From: Camellia lanceoleosa
Lineage: Eukaryota > Streptophyta > Magnoliopsida > Ericales > Theaceae
Reading direction: 5' to 3'
DNA length: 64,000 nucleotides
Assembly: GCA_025200525.1 (NCBI GenBank)
Contig: CM045758.1
Location: 226,278,767-226,342,766 of the forward strand
Of this stretch, positions 23,935-36,014 are shown in pieces; the first letter of the stretch is position 1, and each line of letters begins with the position of its first letter. Below the pieces are notes generated by a model. The model worked only from the letters and a program-made list of their open reading frames with translations, had not been told where the DNA came from and did no database searches. The position numbers and the translations under genes are program-made.

Positions 23935-24425
23935 AATTGGGCTTAAAGCCTATGTGAAAGTCATGAGGCCTATGGCTGCTCAATGAAAGATATAATTTGT
24001 GAAATTATGAAGATACAATTTGTAAAGTTATGAAAGATATAATTTGTAAAGATACGAAAAGTATTTAAGGCATTTTTAGTACAAGGCCCTTGCCCGTGGT
24101 ACTAATACTGTGGTTTGTGGCCCTTGCCCGGTAATAATACCGTGGTTCAAGAATATGTTTTATATGAAATTGTGAAGTATTTGTGAACTATGAAATTATG
24201 AGGCCAAGGGCCAATTTGTGAATTTAGAAATTATGAGGCCAAGGGCCAACTTGTGAAATATGAAATTATGAGGCCGAGGGCCAATTTGTGAAGTGTGAAA
24301 GCAGAATTTGTGAAACTATGAATTTCAGAGGCCGAGGCCAACTTGTGAAGTGGTGCATCTAGCCAAAGGCTAATTTGTGAATTTGTGAACCCATCAGGCC
24401 AAAGGCCAATCTGTGAAGTTATGAA
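23935..24425 (+). repeat. Imperfect short tandem repeats in solo LTR A
   Basis: Many copies of a 30-40 bp motif, GAGGCCAAGGGCCAATTTGTGAA, varied as GGCCGAGG or AAAGGC, with AAATTATGA linkers. (The 23-bp motif varies between copies; its core is GGCCAAGGGCCAA.). Confidence 0.7.
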
Positions 24426-25040
24426 CCAACAAAGCCGTACTGAAACGTGTGCAGAATCAGACTAACCACAGAATTTTTGTATTTATTTATGTAATTAGAT
24501 GAACATGTATATTGTAAGTAAGTTAAGTTAATCTTTAAATTGTTTATGTACTACTATTCACTGAGCTTGACTCACTCGTGTTATGTCTGTTTCTGTAGGC
24601 ACTCCACCTGGAGGTCAGCTTAAACCCATAGCGTCCGTACCTCTTTTGTCAACCTCAGGGTGTCCAGGCACTCAAATGAAGACAGCTCATTTTGCTAAGC
24701 TTTTGATTTTGTACCCTGATTGTCTGTTTAAGGTTGATGTATATATAATTCCTTTGCCTGTCCATGATGTTTTACGCCCAATTCTAAGGGCTGGGTCTGT
24801 ATATATATATACATAGCTAATTCTTTGATGCACGTCACTGTATGTTTATTTGCCTTATGTTACATGCGTGATCCCGCATGATAGTGGTCGCTCAATGGAT
24901 GCAGTTCTTTTATTTATGTTAAATTATATTGGTGAATGCTTCCGTTCAGGCCCCATATGATATGTATAACAGGTTTAGTGTCCGTTTTCAAATGGGTCAT
25001 GCCCAAACTTTTAGGGGCGGGTTTGGGGCGTGACACATTG

Positions 25041-25388
25041 TACCATCAAATTTTTTTTTTTAAAAAAATACATGCATTGTACTAATCAACTGATAATTAT
25101 CATACTAGTTTAATGAATTTTATCACTCATATCACAAATGTACTAATGACTCATCACATACTAAACTAAATATAATAAAAAATAATGATATATATCTATA
25201 GCATTAATAAACATTCATACCTAATACAAATTTTAAACCTTCTTCATATTTGTTAACGATTACTTTTTAGAATACATGTTAACTATTTATAAAAATGGTT
25301 AATATTTTGTAATTTTCTTACATGTGTCTTAAAAGAATACATTAGCAAATTTTATTTTTTAATTAAAATTCAACCATTAAGATTTATA
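25041..25388. other. AT-rich spacer
   Basis: No gene or element seen. Confidence 0.4.
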
Positions 25389-25735
25389 GATTTTTTTTTT
25401 TTTTTTATTATAGGAAAATCCTCCCACTCTCCCGCAGGTCCAGGGCAGCACCTCTTGCAGAGATCACCTAGATGTCGTGTTGTCCGTTCTGAGATAGGAG
25501 ACTATAACCTGGGAATTTGTCCAACCTCCTAAGACAAGCTCCGCTTAAGTCAGGACTCGAGCAACGGGGGAGCATTTGCGCTCACACCAAGTATTGTGGT
25601 AACAATAACTTGAGACTAACCTCCTAACCAACTACCTACGCCCAGGAGATTTACCTAAGAAATTTTGAACTTGGGACCTAGAATCTTAACCCCCAAGCCT
25701 TTGCCAAGTTACCAAACACCCTTAGGCTTAAAAAA
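25389..25735 (-). mobile_element. Probable tRNA-derived SINE, minus strand
   Basis: Read on the minus strand, the segment starts GTAACTTGGCAAAGGC (A-box-like). It has CCCAAGTTCAAAATTTC about 45 bp later (B-box-like), a ~250-bp unrelated body, and a poly-A tail (the T run at 25,390-25,407). Spacing and tail fit a SINE. No target duplication was identified. Confidence 0.5.
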
Positions 25736-26443
25736 TTATTGTCCCATCATTCAAGCCAATAGCTAATACTTTTCCAATCGTCATGTCAAGAAGATGCGTC
25801 ATGGTTTGCGATGAGCGTGGGATTTTTGTTGCCGAAAAATCAAAAAATATGAGTTATAAGAAGGAAATATTATGGTGGGTATCTTTTTAGGGGTATATAT
25901 CATATCTTATTATATAAAAAAAATAGATTTTTTAGTGAGAAGTCTTCTAAGAGTTCTAAATTCTCATTTTAATTTTCTTGATTTCCAAATTCTCAATCTA
26001 ATTTTCTTAATTTTTTTAATTTTAAATAATTACTTTTATTTGATAATCTCAAAAAAAAAAAAAAAAACAAAAAATACATTTGACCTTTTAAGTTTGAAAA
26101 ATAGATCCCTTTTTGGATATTTTAAAAACAATTAATTCATTTGATTAGCCAACCATTTTTTTCTTTTGTCATGAATTTTATATGCCAAAGTATCAATTTT
26201 TTTTTTCATCAATAATGCTATATGTACTAATTAGTGTACTAATCGATAATATGATATAATTTAGAAGTTTTTGATATTTGTAATTTATATAATGAATGAT
26301 GTCAATAATAATGTCATAACTAATAATGTTGATACATTAATTAATTAGTACACTAATTGATACATGTAGCACTATTGAATTTCTCCACCTTACTGATAGA
26401 AACAAGAATTGATCAAATTCTATTGAATCTGTCTTATAATGAT
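25736..26443. other. AT-rich intergenic DNA
   Basis: Only low-complexity ORFs. Confidence 0.4.
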
Positions 26444-26452
26444 TATTTATAA

Positions 26453-27304
26453 GGACGAATTACACTAATGGTCCCTATAGTTTAAGGCTTGTGTTACTTT
26501 GGTCTCTAACTTTTCAATTATGACACATTTGACTCTGAATTTTGAATCTTGTTCCAAATAAAAACAATTGAAAATACCATTACTTAATTTCAAGGGCAAA
26601 ATTGTCAATTTAATAAAATATGAACTAATTTGACAAAAATAAATGCCAAAAAAAAATATTTTTGAATTTTTAAAAATTATTTATACCCACTAAAGATAAA
26701 ATTATGTAAAATTGATAAATCTCTTAAACATTTAATTATTTATTTCTTTTACTAAATTAATTTTTATTATATGTTTGGATGATAATCATGTAATGAGTTG
26801 TTATTTTTATTTTCATTAAATTAGGTTCTATTTTTCCAAAAGTCAAATATGACGACAACTTTGATATCATTATTAAACCAATCCATTAAATTAAAAAATT
26901 CAAAACTACAAATATTTCATATATTAAATATATCGATTAATTACAGATTAAAATCTTAACAATTACCCATTATATGATCATCATCCAAACACATAATAAA
27001 AATTAATTAGGTAAAAAAAAATAAATGTCTAAAAGATTTATCAATTTTGTATAATTTTATCTTTGATTGGTAGAAATAATTTTTAAAAATTAAAAAATAT
27101 TTTTTTAATACTTATTTTTATCAAATTAGTTTATTTTATCAAATTAATAATTTTACCCTTGAAATTAAACAAATGTATCTTTAATTATTCTTATTTAAAA
27201 CAAAATTTAAAATTTAAAATTTAAAATAAAAATATTATAATTAAAAAATTAAGAATTAAAGTGACACGACTCCAAAATTATATGAATCGTAGTATAATTC
27301 GCCC
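26453..27304. mobile_element. Fold-back (long inverted repeat) transposon, 852 bp
   Basis: Ends GGACGAATTACACTAATGG and, inverted, GGGCGAATTATACTACG. The two halves are imperfect reverse complements over roughly 400 bp each; for example AAATTAAGTAATGG/AAGGGCAAAATTGTC on the left pairs with the ACCCTTGAAATTAAA region near 27,155, and TTATATGTTTGGATGATAATC near 26,770 pairs with ATCATCATCCAAACAC near 26,980. The flanks TATTTATAA (26,444-26,452) and AATTTATAA (27,305-27,313) look like a 9-bp target duplication with one change, as in MULE-type fold-back elements. Confidence 0.75.
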
Positions 27305-27488
27305 AATTTATAAAGAATGACTCTAATTTTACCCTCAATACCTCCATCTCTCCGTGCTCAATGCGAAATTAATTCATGTCCTTGTTACAAAAAAAAAAAT
27401 TAAATCTTAAATTAAATAATATAGAACTGCATAGAAATACACTTTTCGCTCGTTAATTCTATTTTAAAATCAAAATTTTGAAGAAAAA

Positions 27489-27503
27489 AAATATATATAA
27501 ATA
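27489..27503 (+). promoter_or_regulatory. Candidate TATA box of the NUDIX gene
   Basis: ATATATATAAATAAA stands about 40-60 bp upstream of the region that becomes GC- and CT-rich like a plant 5'UTR. No transcript evidence is available here. Confidence 0.4.
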
Positions 27504-27529
27504 AAAAGGCGGTAAAGACAAAAGAAAAA

Positions 27530-28157
27530 ACATTTGTCGGCCAGGGGCGTTTTAAGAGTTGCCGTTATGCGTTGCATTGGTGTCGTTGCTCTCTCTCTGT
27601 ACTCCTAAAATTACTCTCTCCCTCCCCCTTTCTCTCTCTTCTCTATCTGTTTCTGTTTCTGGAAGAAATTGCTGTATTGAGAAGTTGGTCCTCTCTGTAT
27701 CTCGTTTGTATGTCGTTTGTTTGTTAATATATACACGATGTTGTCTTCCAAAATGGGTTGGGGATTCTGTTTGTTGCAATTTCACATTATTTGACTGCGA
27801 AAGAGCACTTGTGTTAAATTAACTTCCTGTGTTTATTATTATTATCATCATCATTATTAAATAGAGAAATAGAGGAAGAGACAAACCTAGAGAACAGGTT
27901 TGAGGAAACTTTGCATTTGAATGGTGAAGCTTTACGACAACAACATTCGTTGGAGGAGGATTCTTTGGTTATGAAAGTCCGTCGTCCCCTCCTTGTTCTC
28001 CAAACCCCCCACAGTACGTAAATAAATTTATCATTATTCTCTTCTTTTTCTTTTTCTTTTTTTAACTTCCTTTTTTGTCGATTGATGATCCCTTTACTGA
28101 TTGATATAATTAAAATTCATTTTTTGTAGGATTTGATTGATTGATTCTTGGATTGCC
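27530..28157 (+). other. 5'UTR of the NUDIX gene with an intron
   Basis: A CT-rich leader (CTCTCTCTGTACTCC and similar), then a probable intron with donor GTAAAT at about 28,018 and acceptor TTTTTGTAG ending at 28,129. The coding ATG follows at 28,158. ORFs in the leader, such as that from 27,559, are likely untranslated. The transcription start is inferred. Confidence 0.5.
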
Positions 28158-29929
28158 ATGGCGTCTCTTGTTGCACGAACGGGCAGACTCCGCCAGCGTT
28201 ATGACAACAATCTTAGGCTTGTTTCTGGGTAAACCCCCCCTCCCTCTCCCTCTCTCTCTCTTGAAATTTTGACTTTTGCAGCCCCAGGAGAAGAATCGCT
28301 TATCTCTAGTGTGTTGAAATCAGTGTTGCAACTGTGAATCGTTCTTATCCGCAGGTTAACTTTGCGTCTTCCAACTGTTAATTTACGTATGCGCAACACC
28401 AGATTGACTGTATTTACTGACTGATTTTCTTTAGTTGAGACAAACAAGTGTGTCGATTGAGTTCCACGATGCATCCCATTAGATTTAAAAATTAAAATAA
28501 AATATAATTTAAAAAAGTTATTTTGATGATAAAATGATTACACCAGAGTGGGCCTCTTCATTGACTTCAATGGTCACTATAAAATATGTTTTGTATTATT
28601 ATTGTATTGTATTGTATTTTATGTATTTTCAAGTGTCTGTTGTGTGTAATGATTTTTGGCATGATTTATCTTATCCTTGTCCCATATGTGGAATTTGTGG
28701 ATCAAATTAATCCCTCATTATAGATTTTGATTTATAATAATAATACATGCATAAGTTGGCTTTTTCTCAAGGCTAGGGAGGAGGGGCAGGGTTAGGTGAG
28801 GATTTCTCAAGTATGAACAGATGTAAAGGCAACCTCGCACTAGACTGCAATGTTTAGATTCATTGGTTTAGTGAATTCACTGGTTAAATTATTGATTATA
28901 GATTTTATTTATTCAGCAACTGTTAAATTATGCTGTCGTTTTGTAATTGATGATGGGATCATTGGCTTTACTTTATTAAATCTTTAAAATTTTAACATAG
29001 GCTGGTTTTTCTTCATTTCTTTCTTTGTGTGTAATGATTTTTGGCATGATTTATCTTATCCTTGTCCCATATGTGGAATTTGTGGATCAAATTAATCCCT
29101 CATTATAGATTTTGATTTATAATAATAATACATCCATAAGTTGGCTTTTTCTCAAGGCTAGGGAGGAGGGGCAGGGTTAGGTGAGGATTTCTCAAGTATG
29201 AACAGATGTAAAGGCAACCTCGCACTAGACTGCAATGTTTAGATTCATTGGTTTAGTGAATTCACTGGTTAAATTATTGATTCTAGATTTTATTTATTCA
29301 GCAACTGTTAAATTATGCTGTCGTTTTGTAATTGATGATGGGATCATTGGATTTACTTTATTAAATCTTTAAAATTTTAACATAGGCTGGTTTTTCTTCA
29401 TTTCTTTCTTTGTGTGTAATGATTTTTGGCATGATTTATCTTATCCTTGTCCCATATGTGGAATTTGTGGATCAAATTAATCCCGCATTATAGATTTTGA
29501 TTTATAATAATAATACATCCATAAGTTGGCTTTTTCTAAAGGCTAGGGAGGAGGGGCAGGGTTAGGTGAGGATTTCTCAAGTATGAACAGATGTAAAGGC
29601 AACCTCGCACTAGACTGCAATGTTTAGATTCATTGGTTTAGTGAATTCACTGGTTAAATTATTGATTATAGATTTTATTTATTCAGCAACTGTTAAATTA
29701 TGCTGTCGTTTTGTAATTGATGATGGGATCATTGGCTTTACTTTATTAAACCCCTTTTGGTTTATTTCTTGTGGATTTAATGTTTTTCTTGTCCTTATAT
29801 TATTTATACAAGGTGCAGAAGGCCTCTACATGCCTCGTGCTCCCCATTTCATAAATAAATTACTATGGGGGTGTTTGGGAAGGTTTTTTTTTTTTTGTTT
29901 TTTTGGCTAAAAAAAACACTAAAAGACAA

Positions 29930-29960
<31 letters not shown>

Positions 29961-32900
29961 ATCAGACAAAATGTCATATCAAATCAATAATCATTTCACT
30001 TTTTCTCTCACAAACATCACATCCAACTACAAAAAAACTCAACTATCTTCCCAAACACAAAAATTTTAATCTCCTAAAATAATCAAAAACTAAAAAAACC
30101 TACTAAAATAACAACTTCCCAAACACCTATCTATTGAGATAATAAAGGAAGTAGTAGGTAATTGGTAGTAGGTTTAACAAAAGTTCACCCACCTTGGTTC
30201 ACCCACCTTGGGCTCATATGTAAATGAAATTTTTTCAGACTTGTCATTTAATCTTGGGATAAGGCTATTCTGCCTCTTAAATTGTATTTTGTGATCTACC
30301 AAAAACATTGTATATACATGTAGCAGACATACACACAGAGCTACATTACTACTTTCAGCACATCCAGAACTTAATAATTATCATGATTGTTTTTTTCTTT
30401 CTTCCCTAGAGAAGGGACACATATCTGAATTGTGGGCGAGAAAGAGTCTTCTAAAATTATATGAACGCTTCATAATTACGTATTTCTTTGTGGCATTGAA
30501 AAATGTATGAGAAAGAATAACAAGTGAGAGAGAAGAAGAAGAAGAAGAAGAGGAGGAGGAAAGAACTGCAGAATTTTGGATGTCAATATGAAATTAACTC
30601 CAGAATTTGTTTGAAGTTTTTTGCTCCTTCAGTAAAACTTTATATCCTAATGATGGTTCTCCACCAAACAAAAGAATAAAATTCAAACCCGAATGTTGTT
30701 AAAAAAGTTCTATCTATACTTTAAAAGGAGGAAGCTCAAGATGGTATGGTGATTTTGTGCATTTTGTGAATGCGAAGCAGGTAACAATACATAATGATGT
30801 TACCATTTACATTTCAAAATTCAAAATTTTCTTAATCTGTCTTGTGGCCATTGTCAATGGACATCCAAGTGCCTCTTTGATGAGTGATTCTTGTTCCTTT
30901 AGGCTGTGTTTGGATCATGGATTTGGTTTGGGTAGGGATTTGGAAAGGGAAAGAAAAAGGTGAACCTTGGTGTTTTTTTCCAAGGCTTTAAAAGGATCTG
31001 CTTCAAATTTTTGTATAGTGCATAGAAATAAGAGAAGAATCATTTTCCTGTTAAAATTCTTATTTGATTATCTTTTTATATTGTCTGATTTCATGATGTT
31101 GTCTTAAGATTCTTAACTATGCTTTGGACTTGATGATTCTAATTACACCAGTGGTGCATGCAGATTTCTGCTTATCAGAAATCTTGATGTGATTTGAAAC
31201 CTCTAAATTAAAGCATCAAATCATATATAAGCAATGCACAAATAGAAGATCAAGGATAAACATGCAATTGCCACTGTCTGATTGTTCAGCCAACTAGGTT
31301 TGGTTTACTGTTGCTTACTTATGCAGTGCAATCAACAGGTGTATTCCTTACCGGGTGACAAAAGGTGATGAAGATCATAACATTGATCTTGAGAATGAAA
31401 TAGAAGTTCTCATGATTTCTTCACCAAATCGTGATGACCTGGTGTTTCCGAAGGTAAATACATATATATACTACCCCTTTTATCTTCATCACAAATTTGC
31501 AATAGCAGCATTACTAAAATCTTTCCATCTGAAATGGTAGTTTTTTTTAATTCTATATAACCATTATTTCTGTTTTCAGGGTGGATGGGAGGATGATGAA
31601 ACTCTTGAAGAAGCTGCATGTCGTGAAGCATTAGAAGAAGCAGGAGTGAAAGGAATTCTTAAAGTAAGTGTCTAAAATGTGTCTGATTTAAAAAAAATAA
31701 TAAAAATAATACGACATATTTGGATATGTATCTAACATGTGTCGAGATGTATCTGAGGAGTGCTGAAGTCTAACATGTGTCAGATACAGATACACTATCT
31801 TCTGAGAAGTGCTCATGCATCTTAGATACACTATCAACAACTCGAAATCAACATGTATGTATGACTCTTCAAAGGGTTCCAAGCATCTATGTATGGATGC
31901 CTTGGGTTTATTCATTTAGGATGGTAAGGGAGAAATATTTTTGGAAGATTGGGAAAAGAAAAATATTACACATGAACTCATATTTCTTACCCCACTAGAC
32001 ACAAACAAATAGGTTTCACATATCCTGTATTTATTAATAAGGGCACAACTGTCTAGTGAGTAAGAACCTTGGGTATTTATGATATTACTTTTAAGAAAAT
32101 CATTTGTGGTGTTCATAGCTGACGATATATGATGCTGTGTATCCACTTTTGTGGTTGGTGGGGGTTTCGAATTTGAAGATTGTATCTAGTTACTTTTGCT
32201 AATCAAAATATATGCTGCTGTGTATGGAGAAAATAAAAAATATAAATTAGGAAAGACAAGAAATACTATTGGAATGGAGTTTATATGTTGTGCAACATTA
32301 AAGTAAGATGTTATATTATTCGCTGAAACTTGACTATTTCCAGTTTGTTGTTGTGGGAAATGTATGCCATGTTTTGTTCAATGTAATCTCATATCATATT
32401 GTTAAAAATTTGTGATGCTTACTGGACTTCCTTTCAGCATTTATACTTGTACAATAGGAGTATGTTGACATGGCATTAAATTAATTTGGTACTAATACCT
32501 GTCTCACACCATATCTAGACTACATGTGTAATATATATATATAGGTTGATCATATTTCTGTTTGTTTAGGGAAAACCACTAGGAGTTTGGGAGTTTCGGA
32601 GCAAGAGCAGTCAAGAAATATGTAGGCTGCAGGAAGGAGGCTGCAAAGGTTATATGTTTGCATTGGAGGTGACAGAGGAGCTTGAGGACTGGCCGGAGCA
32701 GGGAAACCGGGATAGAAAATGGGTTAGTCATAGTATGCAAATTAAGTGTGTGCCCATTGCTGATTTACCTTGAAAACTTTCTTTTTTATTAATATATATA
32801 TAGTAATAGTACATGTGATATGTGTACACATGCAGTTGTCCATCAAAGAGGCATTCAAATTGTGCCGGTACGAGTGGATGTGTAGTGCCCTGAAGGAGTT

Positions 32901-33222
32901 TGTGAGAATAATGGCTGAAGATGATGGGATACGTGAGATGCGAGAAGAGGAGGTAGTGGAGCCGTGTCGTCCTGTTCCAGTTTCAGATTGTCAAATTTTG
33001 GCAACAAATTATTGTTATTTAATGCATTCTGGAGGTGCCCAAAACCATAATAACATTATTAGCACTACTACTAATACTACTAGTAGTACGAGGAGGACTA
33101 GGAGTACATCATTGATCTGGCATGATGGTAGCAAGTACTCACCCATCCCTGGACTGTTGGAATCATGGCAACTTGTCTGCATAAAAGCGGGGGTAAGGTT
33201 GTCTGCATATTATCACTCTTAG
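28158..33222 (+). CDS. NUDT13: NUDIX hydrolase, NUDT13-like, five coding exons, 269 aa
   Basis: Hydrolyses nucleoside-diphosphate-linked compounds. The closest family I recognise is Arabidopsis NUDT12/13/16; NUDT13 is reported as a mitochondrial diadenosine hexaphosphate hydrolase. Exons: 28,158-28,228; 31,339-31,453; 31,580-31,663; 32,570-32,722; 32,836-33,222. All introns are GT-AG and the phases join cleanly. The protein starts MASLVARTGRLRQRYDNN and continues with GCIPYR. A complete NUDIX box G-x5-E-x7-REUxEExGU lies at residues 63-85 (GGWEDDE, then REALEEAGV), encoded in exon 3. Then come GVWEFRSKSS, GGCKGYMFALEV, and CRYEWM after EAFKL, all family hallmarks. At 269 aa it is longer than the roughly 200 aa usual; the extra is a C-terminal tail with a Thr/Ser-rich, low-complexity segment. 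No broken codon was seen. Confidence 0.88.
28642..29750 (+). repeat. Tandem triplication of a 385-bp block in a NUDIX intron
   Basis: Copies start at 28,642, 29,027 and 29,412 (GTGTGTAATGATTTTTGGC), exactly 385 bp apart. The third copy is cut short at about 29,750. The copies differ at only a few positions, so the event is recent. Confidence 0.9.
29866..30128. mobile_element. MITE, GGTGTTTGGGAA-ended family (copy 2), in NUDIX intron
   Basis: Ends GGGGGTGTTTGGGAAGG and CTTCCCAAACACC. Its interior is closely similar to that of the element at 9,388-9,658, including the long T and A runs near both ends. Confidence 0.7.
30129..31338 (+). other. Remainder of the long NUDIX intron
   Basis: Contains a GAAGAAGAAG/GAGGAGGA purine microsatellite at about 30,532-30,560 and a GGCTGTGTTTGGATCATGG phrase at 30,902 like one end of a MITE, without a matching partner. 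No exon recognised. Confidence 0.4.
31664..32569 (+). other. NUDIX intron between exons 3 and 4
   Basis: Bounded by GTAAGT and TTTGTTTAG. The stretch at 31,710-31,840 holds repeated ACATGTGTC and AGATACA phrases, perhaps an old dispersed repeat. No coding potential of note. Confidence 0.5.
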
Positions 33223-33690
33223 ACCCTATGTAAAGCAGCCAAGTCTGCGAATACACCTTGTAAGAGTGGATATGGATATCTTTTCTTTTCCTTTTTATTT
33301 GGGATTATATTATACTTATGATGATGTATTATGCTTCCTAATTAATCCTGGCATATTCTGTGATAGGGTTGCCATTAATTTTAGTTTTCAGGTTGTTGTT
33401 CTTGCAACTGGTCTTTAATTTTATGTAGTGCAATAAATAGGGTCTTGTATTATTAATCAATGCTTTCGTTCCACAGATGGTAAAGACTGCTGGTTTCTTT
33501 GATCTGTTTCTGTCGTAGAATATATACATGGAAGAGCTATCTCCACACCTACATTTACATTTACGAAACAGTCTCCCAAATATAATTGAAAGATGCTTCC
33601 TGTAAAGAAAATAATTGTATTATCATAAAAATTTGTGTGGATAAAAAATTGGAGATCACATCCGAATGAGTGGATGATTACGGTTGAGGC
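33223..33690 (+). other. 3'UTR and downstream flank of the NUDIX gene
   Basis: AT-rich. AATAAA at about 33,431 is a candidate poly-A signal. The exact end is not determinable from sequence alone. Confidence 0.4.
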
Positions 33691-35520
33691 GAACACCGGT
33701 GTATTCTCTACATGGCTATACCCTAGGCTAATTACAAATCCCCATACATCTTCATATTCTCTAATCACCTAACACAAAATCGAAAGCATGCATATGTAGA
33801 GCATCACGTGGTGTTGCCCTTGAAACAACCAATAACTTCTCATTCAATTGGGGATACTTTGATACTTGAGTCACTATAATATGGTGCAAAGTATAATTTT
33901 AAGGGTTTGGTTAAATAGTAAAGACTTGAGAATAAGATCAAATGTCTTGAGTTCGTGTCACCCTAACACTCCGTTTGGATGGAGGGGTTTGGCGAAAAAG
34001 TAAAAAAAAAAATTGTGAGAATAAAAAGTTTCTTCACTTAATTGGATGGTTAAGTAGGTAAGAAATGGTGAAAAAATAATTCTCACTAAACCTATGTTTT
34101 GTTTCTCACCAAAAGTGGTGAGATTTGGTGAGAAAGAAATTAGGTTTAATGAAAGTTTTTTTAAAATACCAAATTGCCCTTATGAAAAAACATAGGTTAT
34201 GAATTGGAAAAATTATTGGTTGGTTTTAGGGTACCACGTGGCTATGCCCCAGGCTAATCACAAACCTTATATCCTCTCATGTTCTTCAATCATCCAATAC
34301 AAAATCGTGAACCTCACTCCCTCCACCAATCACAATGCATGTAGAGTATCACGTGGTGCTACACCTGAAACAACCAATAACTTCTCATTCAATTGGGCAT
34401 ACTTTGATACTTGAGTCACCATAATATGGTGCAAAGTATAATTTTAAGGGTTTGGTTGAACAATAAAGACTTAAGAATAAGATAAAATGTCTTGAGTTTG
34501 AGTCACCTTAGCACTCCGTTTGGATGGAGGGGTTTGGTGAGAAAGGAAAAGAAATTGTGAGAATAGAAAGCCTCTTCACTTATTTGGATGGTTAAGTAGA
34601 AAAGAAATGGTGAAAAAATGATTCTCACTAAACCTATGTTTTGTTTCTTACCAAAAGTGGTGAGATTTGGTGAGAAAGGAATTAGGTTTAATGAAAGTTT
34701 TTTAAAATATCAAAATTGCCATTATGAAAAATCATAGGTTATGAATTGGAAAAATTATTAGTTGGTTATAGGGCACTACGTGGTTATACCCTAGGCCAAT
34801 CACAAACCCTTATATCCTCTTATGTTCTCAAATCACCCAATACAAAATCATAAACCCCATTCTCTTCACCAATCACAATGCATGTAGAGCATCACGTGGC
34901 GCTGTACCTAAAACAACCAATAACTTCTCATTCAATTGGGGATACTTTGATACTTGAGTCACTATAATATGGTGCAAAGTATAATTTTAAGGGTTTGGTT
35001 AAATAGCAAGGACGTGAAGAATAAGATCAAATGTCTTGAGTTCGAGTCACCCTAACAGTCCGTTTGGATGGAGGAATTTGGTGAAAAAAGAAAAGAAATT
35101 GTGAGATTAGAAAGCCTCTTCACTTATTTACATGGTTAAGTAAGTGTGAAATGATGAAAAATAATGAGAGATGGTGAAAAAATGATTCCCACCAAGCCTA
35201 TGTTTTGTTTCTCACCAAAAGTGGTGAGATTTTGTGAGAAATAAATTAGATTTAATGAAAGTTTTTTTAAAAAACCAAAAATACTCTTATAAAAACATAA
35301 GTTATTAATATAGGAGGTTATAAAATACAACACTTTCATTTTTGTTCTTTTATTTACTCTATCCACACAAGATATGTCTGAAATCACATTTTCTTCTCTT
35401 TTATTCATCCAAACATAATAATGAGAACCATAATCATTTTTTCCTTTCTTTTCTCACCTCGGTGAGAAATCATAATCATTTTTTTCCCCCTCACCTCACA
35501 ATCCAAACGGAGTGTAATGG
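33690..35520. repeat. ~543-bp unit repeated about three times, SINE-like plus MITE-like
   Basis: The landmark CAACCAATAACTTCTCATTC occurs at about 33,826, 34,371 and 34,914. Each unit holds a tRNA-like pair of boxes (GGGTTTGGTTAAATAG, then TTGAGTTCGAGTCACC) and then CACTCCGTTTGGATGGAGG with a GGTGAGAAA-rich body. The last unit closes with the inverted end CCAAACGGAGTG at about 35,505-35,516. A TIR element next to a SINE-like sequence therefore seems to have been tandemly amplified. Confidence 0.7.
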
Positions 35521-35639
35521 GTCACTAGAGGTTTGATCAATCATTAATTCTGTACCTCAATTTCTTCTTCAAAAAGTATGATGTGGTAAAAATTAAGAGC
35601 CATTTGAGTGAATTTTGTTTTAAATTGATCCATCTATAC

Positions 35640-35940
35640 TGAGCCATATCATTAGACTAACTCCGTTGGTACTTTTCATTTTTCATTAGCTAAATGATGA
35701 AAAAGATATACTCTTTATTTTATCTAACTAACTTTTTATTTATGTGCTCCAACGTTACTATTTATTTCACATATTTATTTATACAAATTAGTTTAAAGAG
35801 CCTCCCAAGGCTTTCCAAATGTAGTTAGCTTGGAAGAATTTTGTTAAAATAATTATTGCAATAACTAATCCTCATTAGCTATAATAACTAACAAGTTTCT
35901 TTTAAAGAGCTCATTGGAGATGCTTTTTATATATTAATTT
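35640..35940. mobile_element. Possible MITE (copy 1 of a diverged pair)
   Basis: Contains CTTTCCAAATGTAGTTAGC, then TGGAAGAATTTTGTT, then ATTGCAATAACTA, and ends GCTCATTGGAGATGCT. This is the type of end seen in many plant MITEs (AGCATCTCCAATG inverted). A related copy follows. Confidence 0.4.
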
Positions 35941-36014
35941 TTTGTATTTTTGTTTGTTTATATAATATTAGCATTCCTATAGTTGAAGGGGTTTTTATAG
36001 ATTTCTTTACCATT

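Larger units (their letters stand above)
19387..25035 (+). mobile_element. Solo LTR A (~3.3 kb without its nested insert)
   Basis: Begins TGTAACGACCCGG and ends GGTTTGGGGCGTGACA. It is flanked by a perfect 5-bp duplication, CATTG at 19,382-19,386 and 25,036-25,040. TG...CA ends with a 5-bp duplication and no internal region identify a solo LTR formed by LTR-LTR recombination. It is split by solo LTR B at 20,749-23,123. Its own length is about 1,362 + 1,907 bp plus the duplicated AACAT. No protein domains are visible, so the lineage is unassigned. Confidence 0.85.

Noticed and set aside
27552..27822. Overlapping ORFs in the NUDIX leader as an upstream gene
   Set aside because: CT-rich 5'UTR composition, no domain, and it is followed by a plausible UTR intron.
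29620..29910. 96-codon ORF in the NUDIX intron
   Set aside because: It spans the third copy of the intronic triplication and a MITE end; no domain.
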